This document shows positions 55,386 to 64,000 of a stretch of 64,000 nt of DNA, piece after piece (position 1 is the stretch's first letter; every line of letters starts with the position of its first letter). The DNA is from Hyphomicrobiales bacterium (GTDB lineage: Bacteria > Pseudomonadota > Alphaproteobacteria > Rhizobiales > Rhizobiaceae), in contig UBTA01000078.1 in assembly GCA_900468065.1 (NCBI GenBank), forward strand, positions 51,299 to 115,298. Reading direction: 5' to 3'. Both the position numbers and the translations under genes were made by a program. Under the pieces are notes generated by a model. It was not told where the DNA came from, did no database searches, and saw only the letters and a program-made list of their open reading frames with translations.

Positions 55386-56861
55386 ATGACCGTCCAGATG
55401 CGTAGCTCCATCCGCTTCCTGCTCAATCACCGCCTGGTCGAACTCTCGGCCGTATCGGCTGTCCAGACCCTGCTCGATTTTCTGCGCATCGATCGCAATC
55501 TGCGCGGCACCAAGGAAGGCTGCGCCGAAGGCGATTGCGGCGCCTGCACCGTGCTGGTCGGGCGCCTTTTGGACGGGCGGCTGAAATATGAAAGCGTCAA
55601 CGCCTGCATCCGGTTCGTCGGCTCGCTCGACGGTTGTCACATCGTCACGGTGGATTCGCTCGCCGTGCCCGGCGGCCCGCTGCATCCGGTTCAGCAGGCG
55701 ATGGTCGATACGCACGCTTCGCAATGCGGCTTCTGCACGCCCGGCTTCGTCATGTCGCTCTATGGTCTCTGGATGGAAAATCCGAAACCCTCGGTGACCG
55801 AGATCGAGAAGGCATTGCAGGGCAATCTCTGTCGCTGCACCGGTTACGCCGCCATCATCCGCGCCGCCGAGGCCGTGTCGGTGATCGGTGATCTCGACAA
55901 AGACCCGCTGGTCGCAGAGCGCGCCACGATCATTCAGAAGCTTGAGGCGTTGAAGGATGGCAAGCGCGTCGAGATCGGTGAAGGTTCCGAGCGTTTCCTG
56001 CTGCCGGCCTCCGTTGATGATCTCGCCGAAATCTATGAGGCGGAACCAAAGGCCCGCATCGTCGCCGGTTCCACCGATGTCGGCCTGTGGGTGACGAAGT
56101 TCATGCGCGATATCGCGCCCGTCGTGCATCTGAGCCATCTCGATGAGTTGCGCCGTATCACCGTGGATGAAACCGGCATCGCGTTCGGCGCCGGTGTCAG
56201 CTACACCGAATCCTTTCCGTTGATCTCAAAACACTTCCCGCAGCTCATCGAACTGTGGAACCGTATCGGCGGCCAGCAGGTGCGCAACATGGGCACGATC
56301 GGGGGCAACATCGCCAACGGTTCGCCGATCGGCGATACGCCACCGGCCTTGATCGCGCTCAGTGCCTCCGTCGTGTTGCGCAAGGGAAGGGTGAACCGCA
56401 CGGTACCGCTCGAAAGCTTCTTCATCGAATACGGCAAGCAGGACCGCCAGCCCGGCGAATTCGTCGAGGCGGTGCGCATCCCGTTCCTTAACGAGAAAGC
56501 GCGCTACGCAGTCTACAAGATTACCAAACGACTGGATGAGGACATCTCCGCCGTCTGCGGTGCGTTTCGCCTGACTATCGATGGCAACGGAAAAGTCTCC
56601 GATGCCGTAATCGCCTTCGGCGGCATGGCCGGAACGCCGAAGCGGGCTGACAATGTCGAGGCTGCGTTGATCGGCGCCGAGTGGACCGAAGCGACAATTG
56701 AGATCGCCATGGACGCGCTCGGCAAGGACTATACGCCACTGACCGACTGGCGGGCATCCGCCGATTACCGGCTGCTGGTGGCAAAGAACCTTCTGCGCCG
56801 GTTCTATCTGGAGATTGAGGGCGACGAACCGGTGCGGCTCGACCGCAAGCAGGCTGGGTGA
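55386..56861 (+). CDS. xdhA: Xanthine dehydrogenase small subunit (XdhA)
   Basis: The 491-residue subunit has two [2Fe-2S] clusters: GCAEGDCGACTVLVG in the plant-type domain, and CGFCTPGFVMSL plus GNLCRCTGYAAI in the all-helical domain. The FAD domain follows, with VAGSTDVGLWVTKF and NMGTIGGNIANGSPIGDTPP. It passes electrons from the molybdenum centre of XdhB to NAD. ATG 55386 is 3 bp after the uraH stop. Confidence 0.92.
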   Translation: MTVQMRSSIRFLLNHRLVELSAVSAVQTLLDFLRIDRNLRGTKEGCAEGDCGACTVLVGRLLDGRLKYESVNACIRFVGSLDGCHIVTVDSLAVPGGPLHPVQQAMVDTHASQCGFCTPGFVMSLYGLWMENPKPSVTEIEKALQGNLCRCTGYAAIIRAAEAVSVIGDLDKDPLVAERATIIQKLEALKDGKRVEIGEGSERFLLPASVDDLAEIYEAEPKARIVAGSTDVGLWVTKFMRDIAPVVHLSHLDELRRITVDETGIAFGAGVSYTESFPLISKHFPQLIELWNRIGGQQVRNMGTIGGNIANGSPIGDTPPALIALSASVVLRKGRVNRTVPLESFFIEYGKQDRQPGEFVEAVRIPFLNEKARYAVYKITKRLDEDISAVCGAFRLTIDGNGKVSDAVIAFGGMAGTPKRADNVEAALIGAEWTEATIEIAMDALGKDYTPLTDWRASADYRLLVAKNLLRRFYLEIEGDEPVRLDRKQAG

Positions 56862-56871
56862 GGAGAAAATC

Positions 56872-59208
56872 ATGAACGTCATGCAGCCCATCGACCGCAT
56901 CCGCGGTGGCGTCCACGAAAACGAGCGTCATGAATCCGGTCATAAGCATGTGACCGGGACCGCCGAATATATCGACGACATTCCGGAGCCCGCTGGCACC
57001 CTGCACGCCTATCTCGGCCTTTCGCAGCGCGCCCATGCGCAAATCCTGTCGATCGATTTCGAGGCCGTGAAATCCGCACCCGGCGTGATCGGCGTCCTCA
57101 CCGCCGACGATATTACCGGCGAGAATGATGTCAGCCCGGCGCACAAGCATGACGACCCGGTCTTTGCGACCGACAAGGTCGAATTCCACGGCCAGCCGAT
57201 CTTCGCCGTCATCGCCGAAACTCGCGACGAGGCCCGCCGCGCCGCCGCCAAGGTCAAGATCGAGTACCGCGACCTGCCGCATGTCACCGACGTTCTGGAA
57301 GCGGCCGCCGCCAACTATCCGCTGGTCATCGATCCGCTTAAGCTGGAGCGTGGCGATATCGCTTCCGGTTTCGCCAAGGCGAAGAACATCCTCGAAGGCG
57401 AGATGCGCATCGGCGGACAGGATCATTTCTATCTCGAGGGCCACATTTCCTTTGCTATTCCCGGCGAAGACGACGAAATCCTGCTCTATTCCTCGACCCA
57501 GCATCCAAGCGAAACCCAGCATATGGTTGGCCAGGTGCTCGGCGTCGCCTCCAATGCCGTGACCATCAATGTGCGCCGCATGGGCGGTGCCTTCGGCGGC
57601 AAGGAAACGCAGGCAAACCTGTTTGCCGCGGTTGCAGCGCTCGCAGCGAAGAAATATCGCCGTGCCGTCAAGATCCGCCCCGACCGCGATGACGACATGA
57701 CCGCGACCGGCAAGCGCCATGATTTCCATGTCGGTTACAAGGTCGGCTTCGATGATGACGGCCGGATCGAGGCTGTCGATGCGACCTTCTCGGCCCGCTG
57801 CGGCTTCTCGGCCGATCTTTCCGGCCCGGTTACCGACCGCGCGCTATTCCATGCCGACAATTGCTATTTCTATCCGCATGTCCGGTTGCGGTCGCGGCCG
57901 CTGAAGACCAACACCGTTTCCAACACCGCCTTTCGCGGTTTCGGCGGCCCGCAGGGCATGGTCGGCGGCGAGCGGATGATCGAGGATGTGGCCTATGCGC
58001 TCGGCAAGGATCCACTCGACATCCGCAAACTGAACTTCTATGGCGGCGAGGGGCGCAACCTGACGCCCTATCACCAGACCGTCGAAGACAACATCATCGG
58101 CCGTATCATCGAGGAGCTGGAGACCTCCTGCGATTATGCGGCGCGGCGCGCGGACGTGCTGGCTTTCAATCGCAAGAGCAGCGTGATCAAGCGCGGTATT
58201 GCGCTGACGCCGGTGAAATTCGGCATTTCCTTCACCAAGACGGAGTACAATCAGGCCGGTGCGCTGGTGCATGTCTATGCCGATGGGTCGATCCATCTCA
58301 ACCATGGCGGCACCGAAATGGGGCAAGGGCTTTACACCAAGATCGCCCAGGTGGTTGCGGACGAATTCCAGGTTGATCTCAACCGGATCAAGGTGACCGC
58401 GACGACGACCGGCAAGGTGCCGAACACCTCGGCGACGGCTGCATCCTCCGGCACTGACCTTAACGGCATGGCGGCCGCCAATGCCGCCCAGCAGATCAAG
58501 GCGCGGCTGGTGGCCTTTGCCGCGGAGCGCTGGAGCGTCAGCGAAAGCGATGTCGCCTTCGAGCCAAACACGATCCGCATCGGTGCCGAGCGCATCGCCT
58601 TTTCGGACTTCATCAAGATCGCCTACGGCTCCCGCATTCAGCTGTCGGCCGCCGGTTTCTACAAGACGCCGAAGATCCATTGGAACCGCTCGGAAGGCCG
58701 AGGCCGACCATTCTTCTATTATGCCTATGGCGCCTCCTGTTCCGAAGTCAGCGTCGATACCTTGACGGGCGAGTATCAGGTCGATCGTAGCGACGTACTG
58801 CATGATGTCGGCAAGTCGCTTAACCCGGCGCTGGATATCGGTCAGGTCGAGGGCGCTTTTGTGCAGGGCATGGGCTGGCTGACGACCGAGGAGCTGTGGT
58901 GGGATGCCAAGGGGCGGTTGCGCACCCATGCGCCATCGACCTACAAAATCCCGCTCGCCTCGGACCGGCCGCGCATCTTCAATGTCAAGCTGGCCGAATG
59001 GTCGGTCAATCGCGAGGACACGATCCGCCGGTCCAAGGCCGTGGGCGAGCCGCCGTTCATGCTGCCGATCTCGGTTTTGGAAGCAATCTCGATGGCGGCG
59101 GCGAGCGTTGCGGAGTATCGTATCGCACCGCGCCTCGATGCGCCGGCAACGCCGGAACGGGTGTTGCTTGCCATCGAGCGGCTGCGCCGCGCGGCAAGAA
59201 ACGGGTGA
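56872..59208 (+). CDS. xdhB: Xanthine dehydrogenase molybdenum subunit (XdhB)
   Basis: The 778-residue catalytic subunit carries the molybdopterin sites: RMGGAFGGKETQANL, AFRGFGGPQGMVGGERMIED, HGGTEMGQGLYTKIAQVVAD, TSATAASSGTDLNGMAAANA, and the active-site glutamate in SKAVGEPPFMLP. It oxidises hypoxanthine and xanthine to urate. ATG 56872 follows GTGAGGAGAAAA. It forms one operon with xdhA before it and xdhC after it. Confidence 0.93.
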   Translation: MNVMQPIDRIRGGVHENERHESGHKHVTGTAEYIDDIPEPAGTLHAYLGLSQRAHAQILSIDFEAVKSAPGVIGVLTADDITGENDVSPAHKHDDPVFATDKVEFHGQPIFAVIAETRDEARRAAAKVKIEYRDLPHVTDVLEAAAANYPLVIDPLKLERGDIASGFAKAKNILEGEMRIGGQDHFYLEGHISFAIPGEDDEILLYSSTQHPSETQHMVGQVLGVASNAVTINVRRMGGAFGGKETQANLFAAVAALAAKKYRRAVKIRPDRDDDMTATGKRHDFHVGYKVGFDDDGRIEAVDATFSARCGFSADLSGPVTDRALFHADNCYFYPHVRLRSRPLKTNTVSNTAFRGFGGPQGMVGGERMIEDVAYALGKDPLDIRKLNFYGGEGRNLTPYHQTVEDNIIGRIIEELETSCDYAARRADVLAFNRKSSVIKRGIALTPVKFGISFTKTEYNQAGALVHVYADGSIHLNHGGTEMGQGLYTKIAQVVADEFQVDLNRIKVTATTTGKVPNTSATAASSGTDLNGMAAANAAQQIKARLVAFAAERWSVSESDVAFEPNTIRIGAERIAFSDFIKIAYGSRIQLSAAGFYKTPKIHWNRSEGRGRPFFYYAYGASCSEVSVDTLTGEYQVDRSDVLHDVGKSLNPALDIGQVEGAFVQGMGWLTTEELWWDAKGRLRTHAPSTYKIPLASDRPRIFNVKLAEWSVNREDTIRRSKAVGEPPFMLPISVLEAISMAAASVAEYRIAPRLDAPATPERVLLAIERLRRAARNG

Positions 59209-59213
59209 ATGGC

Positions 59214-60071
59214 ATGGCCGCCAAGCGCGAAGACATCAGGGAATTCCTGCGCCGCGAGCCGGACTGCGTGTTCGTCGAGGTGACGGGTGCGGCCGGTTCG
59301 ACGCCGCGTGATACCGATGCCTGGATGCTGGTGGCGGCCAATTGTATCTTCGGCACGGTCGGCGGCGGGCAGCTGGAATACATGGCGATCGACCACGCAC
59401 GCCGGGCTCTGCGCCATGGACGTGCGGCCGAAGCCATGAACGTTCCGCTCGGACCCGAGATCGGCCAATGCTGCGGCGGCCGGGTCGGGCTTTCCTTCAC
59501 GGATATGAATACAGAGCTGGCCATGTTTCTCATCGCCCGCAGCGACCGTGAAATGGCGTCACGTCCGCATGTCTATGTCTTCGGGGCCGGCCATGTCGGC
59601 GATGCGCTTGCCACGGCGCTATCGCTGGTCCCCTTGAGAATCATACTTGTCGATACTCGCGAGCATGAACTCTTCACCTCCAATGTGCCGGGCATCGAAA
59701 CTTGCCTGACGGCGATGCCAGAGGCTCTGGTCCGCGACGCACCTGCGGGCAGTTCGTTCGTCATCCTCACCCATGACCATGCGCTTGATTTTCTCATCAC
59801 CGCTGAGGCCCTGCGCCGCGACGATGCCGCCTATGTCGGCATGATCGGCTCGAAGACCAAGCGAGCCACTTTCAAGAACTGGCTCTCCCGTGAAGTCGGC
59901 CGCCCCGAAATTTTCGACCGCCTGACCTGCCCGATCGGCGGCACGGCGGTGAAGGACAAGCGCCCGGCGGTGATTGCTGCTCTGGCCGCAGCGGAAATCA
60001 TGACGGCGGCGCTCAATCGTGATGCGCGCAACGTTGCTATTGCGCAAAGCAACCGCGCTACGGCGAGCTAA
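59214..60071 (+). CDS. xdhC: Xanthine dehydrogenase accessory protein (XdhC)
   Basis: The 285-residue protein has the XdhC/CoxI N-terminus with QCCGG in EIGQCCGGRVGL, a motif tied to molybdenum cofactor sulfuration and handover, then a Rossmann domain (VYVFGAGHVGDALATALSLV). It inserts the sulfurated cofactor into XdhB. ATG 59214 is used; GTG at 59205 would add three residues. It is the last gene of the rightward operon, convergent with a LysR gene. Confidence 0.9.
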   Translation: MAAKREDIREFLRREPDCVFVEVTGAAGSTPRDTDAWMLVAANCIFGTVGGGQLEYMAIDHARRALRHGRAAEAMNVPLGPEIGQCCGGRVGLSFTDMNTELAMFLIARSDREMASRPHVYVFGAGHVGDALATALSLVPLRIILVDTREHELFTSNVPGIETCLTAMPEALVRDAPAGSSFVILTHDHALDFLITAEALRRDDAAYVGMIGSKTKRATFKNWLSREVGRPEIFDRLTCPIGGTAVKDKRPAVIAALAAAEIMTAALNRDARNVAIAQSNRATAS

Positions 60072-60080
60072 CGTTAGCCG

Positions 60081-60995
60081 CTACTCCAGCATCTTGCCGA
60101 TCATCCGCTGACAGCGTTCGGCCATGAAATCGATCATCAGCCGCACCTTCGGATCCTGAAACCGCTTGTGCGGATAGATCGCGGCGAGCTGGACGCTGGC
60201 GGGCGGGGTGTCTTTCAGGATTTCGACCAGAGTGCCGTCGTTGAGATGCGCTTTCACCTCAAACAGCGGCTTGTTGATGATGCCGCGGCCTTCCAGAGCC
60301 CATTGGGTAAGCACATCGCCATCGTCGCTATCGTAGGGGCCGCCGATTTCCAGCTTGCGGGTGCCATCCGGCGTCTGCAGCGTCCAGTAATATTCCTTCG
60401 AACCCGGATAGCGCAACAGCAGGCAGTCGTGCTTGTCGTCGATCAGGGCGTCCGGCGTTTCCGGCGTGCCGCGCTTTTCGAGGTAGCCTGGGGCGGCGCA
60501 GACGACGCGCTGGCAGTTGAGGATGCCGCGCATGCGCAGGTTGGAATCCTCCAGCACGCCGAGCTTGAAGGCGACGTCGACGCCTTCGCTGAGGATATCG
60601 ACATTGTGGTCGGAGAGGCGCACGCGCACCTCGATATCCGGATATTTATCGTGGAATTCCGGGATGCCCGATGCGATCAGACGTCGGCCGATGCCGAGTG
60701 GGGCGGTGATCCTGAGCGACCCTTTCGGATTGTGCGAGAGGTCGGCGATGGCGCTTTCGGCTTCGTTGACGGCCTCGATGATCTTGACGGCACCGAGGTA
60801 GAAGACCCGGCCATGTTCGGTCGGCGACAGCTTGCGCGTGGTGCGGTTGAACAGGCGCACGCCGAGGTGTTTTTCCAGCTCCTTGATGCGGTTGCTGGCG
60901 ACGGCAGGGGTCACCCGCTGGTCGCGGCCGGCGGAGGAAAGAGTGCCGAGTTCAACGACGCGGACGAACACGCGGATATTATCGAGATAGGACAT
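60081..60995 (-). CDS. LysR-family regulator of the purine locus
   Basis: The 304-residue protein has the LysR HTH (SYLDNIRVFVRVVELGTLSS, SNRIKELEKHLGVRLFNRTT) and the effector domain, with the CrgA-like hinge GSLRITAPLGIGRRLIASGI. It sits between xdhC and the divergent puuD gene, so control of the purine catabolic genes is likely. The shared TTTGAAAGT motif in the puuD gap could be its site. ATG 60995 is used rather than an upstream ATG at 61010. Confidence 0.88.
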   Translation of the reverse strand: MSYLDNIRVFVRVVELGTLSSAGRDQRVTPAVASNRIKELEKHLGVRLFNRTTRKLSPTEHGRVFYLGAVKIIEAVNEAESAIADLSHNPKGSLRITAPLGIGRRLIASGIPEFHDKYPDIEVRVRLSDHNVDILSEGVDVAFKLGVLEDSNLRMRGILNCQRVVCAAPGYLEKRGTPETPDALIDDKHDCLLLRYPGSKEYYWTLQTPDGTRKLEIGGPYDSDDGDVLTQWALEGRGIINKPLFEVKAHLNDGTLVEILKDTPPASVQLAAIYPHKRFQDPKVRLMIDFMAERCQRMIGKMLE

Positions 60996-61051
60996 GACAC
61001 CTTCTACCACAGGCAGGAACCGACCACAGCGGGGGTGATCTTATAGATTTT

Positions 61052-61060
61052 TTTGAAAGT
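61052..61060. promoter_or_regulatory. TTTGAAAGT motif in the LysR-puuD gap
   Basis: The third copy of the 9-mer also found at 48225-48233 and 54932-54940 lies here, about 57 bp from the LysR start and 70 bp from puuD. Confidence 0.4.
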
Positions 61061-61129
61061 GTTGGGGATTAACCGGCATTTCGGTTGGAATCGTCCAGTG
61101 GCAGAAGTCTCCCAAAGAGGGAGGCCCAT

Positions 61130-62361
61130 ATGTATGAATACGCCATTGCCTGGGACTGGCTGACCTTCGCCGTCCGCTGGCTGCATGTCATTACCGCCAT
61201 CGCCTGGATCGGCTCGTCGTTCTATTTCGTCGCGCTCGACCTTGGCCTGCGCAAGCGCCCGGACCTTCCGGCCGGTGCCTATGGCGAGGAGTGGCAGGTG
61301 CATGGCGGCGGCTTCTACCATGTCCAGAAATACCTGGTGGCGCCGTCCAACATGCCGGAACACCTGATCTGGTTCAAATGGGAGAGCTATGTCACCTGGC
61401 TTTCGGGCTTCGGCATGCTCGCGCTCGTCTATTATGCCGGTGCCAATCTCTATCTGATCGATCCGAATGTGCTGGATGTCTCCAAGCCGGTCGCCATCGG
61501 CATCTCGCTCGCCTCGCTTGCTTTCGGCTGGATCATCTACGACCTGCTCTGCAAGTCGCGCTTCGGTAATGACAATACGCGGCTGATGGTGGCGCTCTAC
61601 TTCATCCTGGTCGCGGTGGCCTGGGGTTATACGCAGCTGTTCACCGGCCGCGCCGCCTTCCTGCATCTGGGTGCCTTCACCGCGACCATCATGTCGGCCA
61701 ATGTCTTCTTCATCATCATGCCGAACCAGCGCATCGTCGTCGCCGACTTGATCGCCGGGCGCACGCCGGATGCGAAATACGGCCGGATCGCCAAGCAGCG
61801 CTCGACGCACAACAACTACCTGACGCTGCCCGTCTTGTTCCTGATGCTGTCGAACCACTATCCACTGGCCTTCGGCACGCAGTTCAACTGGATCATCGCC
61901 TCGCTGGTGTTCCTGATGGGCGTCACCATCCGCCACTATTTCAACACCCGCCACGCCAATAGCGGCAACCCGACCTGGACCTGGCTGGCAACCGTGCTGC
62001 TCTTCATCGTCATCATGTGGCTGTCCACCGTGCCGAAAATCCTCACCGGTGAGCCGGAACAGGTTTCGGCAGCCCAACAGCCTTTCGTCACGGCGGAAGC
62101 CTTTCCGAAGGTGCGCGATACGATCCTTGGCCGCTGTGCCATGTGTCATGCGCAGGAGCCGAGTTGGGAAGGCATGATCAAGCCACCGAAGGGCGTGGTG
62201 CTGGAGAGCGACGCGCAGATCGCCAACCATGCGCGGGAAATCTACCTGCAGGCCGGTCGCAGCCACGCGATGCCGCCCGCCAACGTGACGGCCGTGACGG
62301 ATGACGAGCGTAAGCTCTTGGTCGCCTGGTACGAGACAGTTGTGAACGGAGGAAAAACCCA

Positions 62362-62365
<4 letters not shown>
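61130..62365 (+). CDS. puuD: Urate hydroxylase PuuD (membrane, cytochrome c type)
   Basis: The 411-residue membrane protein has about eight predicted helices in the PuuD domain, starting MYEYAIAWDWLTFAVRWLHV, with GGGFYHVQKYLVAPSNMPEH and a histidine-rich helix. A C-terminal c-type cytochrome domain has the haem motif CAMCH in ILGRCAMCHAQEPSWEGM. It oxidises urate to 5-hydroxyisourate while passing electrons to the respiratory chain, in place of soluble uricase. ATG 61130 follows AGAGGGAGG. It overlaps guaD by 4 bp. Confidence 0.92.
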
Positions 62366-63696
<1,331 letters not shown>

Positions 63697-63703
63697 CGTT
63701 ATT

Positions 63704-63753
63704 ACCCTCCCCTTGAGGGGGAGGGTCGGAGCGAAGCTCCGGGGTGGGGTGAT
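63704..63753. repeat. Palindromic intergenic repeat, unit 1
   Basis: ACCCTCCCC pairs with GGGGAGGGT around TTGAG (63704-63726), followed by CGGAGC-GAA-GCTCCG (63727-63741) and GGGTGGGGTGAT. This layout is typical of interspersed palindromic elements between genes of rhizobia (RIME-like). The first hairpin can also end guaD transcription. Confidence 0.7.
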
Positions 63754-63810
63754 CTTGCGGCATATGCATTTGACCGCCGTGCCCGCGGTCATCACCCGCG
63801 ACTGCGTCGC

Positions 63811-63834
63811 GACCTCCCCCCTCAAGGGGGAGGT
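63811..63834. repeat. Palindromic intergenic repeat, unit 2
   Basis: ACCTCCCCC pairs with GGGGGAGGT around CTCAA. It is an inverted relative of the first hairpin of unit 1. Confidence 0.65.
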
Positions 63835-63843
63835 GGGTTTCCT

Positions 63844-63892
63844 CTTCTCCCCCTTGAGGGGGGAGAAGGTGCCCGAAGGGCGGATGAGGGGG
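63844..63892. repeat. Palindromic intergenic repeat, unit 3
   Basis: CTTCTCCCCC pairs with GGGGGAGAAG, followed by GTGCCCGAAGGGCGGATGAG and GGGG. An inverted copy of the last part (CCCCCTCATCCGGCCCT) begins at 63984 and runs off the window. Confidence 0.65.
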
Positions 63893-63983
63893 TGGTTCGG
63901 CATGGAGCGAGGCCTTCATCGTGGTGATTTCGCAATTTTTCCATTTTCAGTTTCCCCGGATTTCCGTCTTCAAGGTGGATTCG

Positions 63984-64000
63984 CCCCCTCATCCGGCCCT
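63984..64000. repeat. Palindromic repeat, inverted copy cut by the window end
   Basis: CCCCCTCATCCGGCCCT is the reverse complement, with one extra base, of AGGGCGGATGAGGGGG in unit 3. The element continues to the right of the window. Confidence 0.6.

Noticed and set aside
54858..56138. Continuation of the puuE reading frame by more than 400 codons upstream on the minus strand
   Set aside because: It lies antisense to uraH and xdhA, which have clear motifs and ribosome binding sites. The puuE start at 54857 has its own GGGAGG site and matches the family N-terminus.

Overview
The window is 64 kb of a high-GC alphaproteobacterial chromosome or large replicon, most likely from the Rhizobiaceae (Rhizobium/Agrobacterium group). 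The pointers are dense ABC importers, many LysR/LacI/TetR/Lrp regulators beside the operons they probably control, a DUF1127 mini-protein, a four-hairpin small RNA with CCTCCTCCC loops, a TGA-N9-TCA iron box, and GC-rich palindromic intergenic repeats at the right end. No tRNA, rRNA, CRISPR array or intact insertion sequence was seen. Family names come from reading the translations and motifs by eye; no database search was run.

Left part (1-18.3 kb): the end of an XRE-type regulator; a ferric-iron ABC importer (ATPase, binding protein, fused permease) with an iron box; a mercury-type MerR regulator facing a glutaredoxin/MauE-like membrane protein; a decaying operon (truncated aminotransferase, YheO-type regulator, frameshifted ornithine cyclodeaminase); an ABC-F ATPase; an HPP-CBS membrane protein; and a LacI-controlled AfuABC-like importer with an inositol-monophosphatase-family enzyme, probably for a phosphorylated sugar or polyol. 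A NUDIX hydrolase follows.

Middle (18.3-35.6 kb): two small proteins, then a long rightward polyamine/amine locus: a kinase/M23-like/class-III aminotransferase fusion, a YtcJ-type amidohydrolase, a Pot-type polyamine importer, an acetylpolyamine deacetylase-like enzyme, an N-carbamoylputrescine amidase and a class-C beta-lactamase-like hydrolase. Together these could import polyamines and trim them to putrescine. A leftward run follows (DUF2161 nuclease-like, GreA/B-like, low-affinity iron permease-like, PNPOx-like, GST) next to a divergent LysR gene.

Centre (35.6-48.1 kb): a debris-rich stretch with a larB fragment, a BLUF photoreceptor and a small Rieske protein; a TetR-RND efflux operon with a large palindromic operator; a CcsR/cuckoo-type sRNA with four CCTCCTCCC hairpins; and an AapJ-like amino-acid binding protein behind a second kinase/M23/aminotransferase fusion, divergent from an Lrp/AsnC regulator.

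Right part (48.1-63.7 kb): an almost complete purine catabolic regulon: NCS2 purine permease, guanine deaminase, xanthine dehydrogenase XdhABC, cytochrome-c-type urate hydroxylase PuuD, 5-hydroxyisourate hydrolase, an OHCU decarboxylase fused to the allantoinase PuuE, ureidoglycolate lyase and a LysR regulator. The step from allantoate to ureidoglycolate is not in the window. A small island between the permease and the rest holds MarR, a stop-interrupted AlkD-like gene and a frameshifted small gene. The last 300 bases are palindromic repeats.
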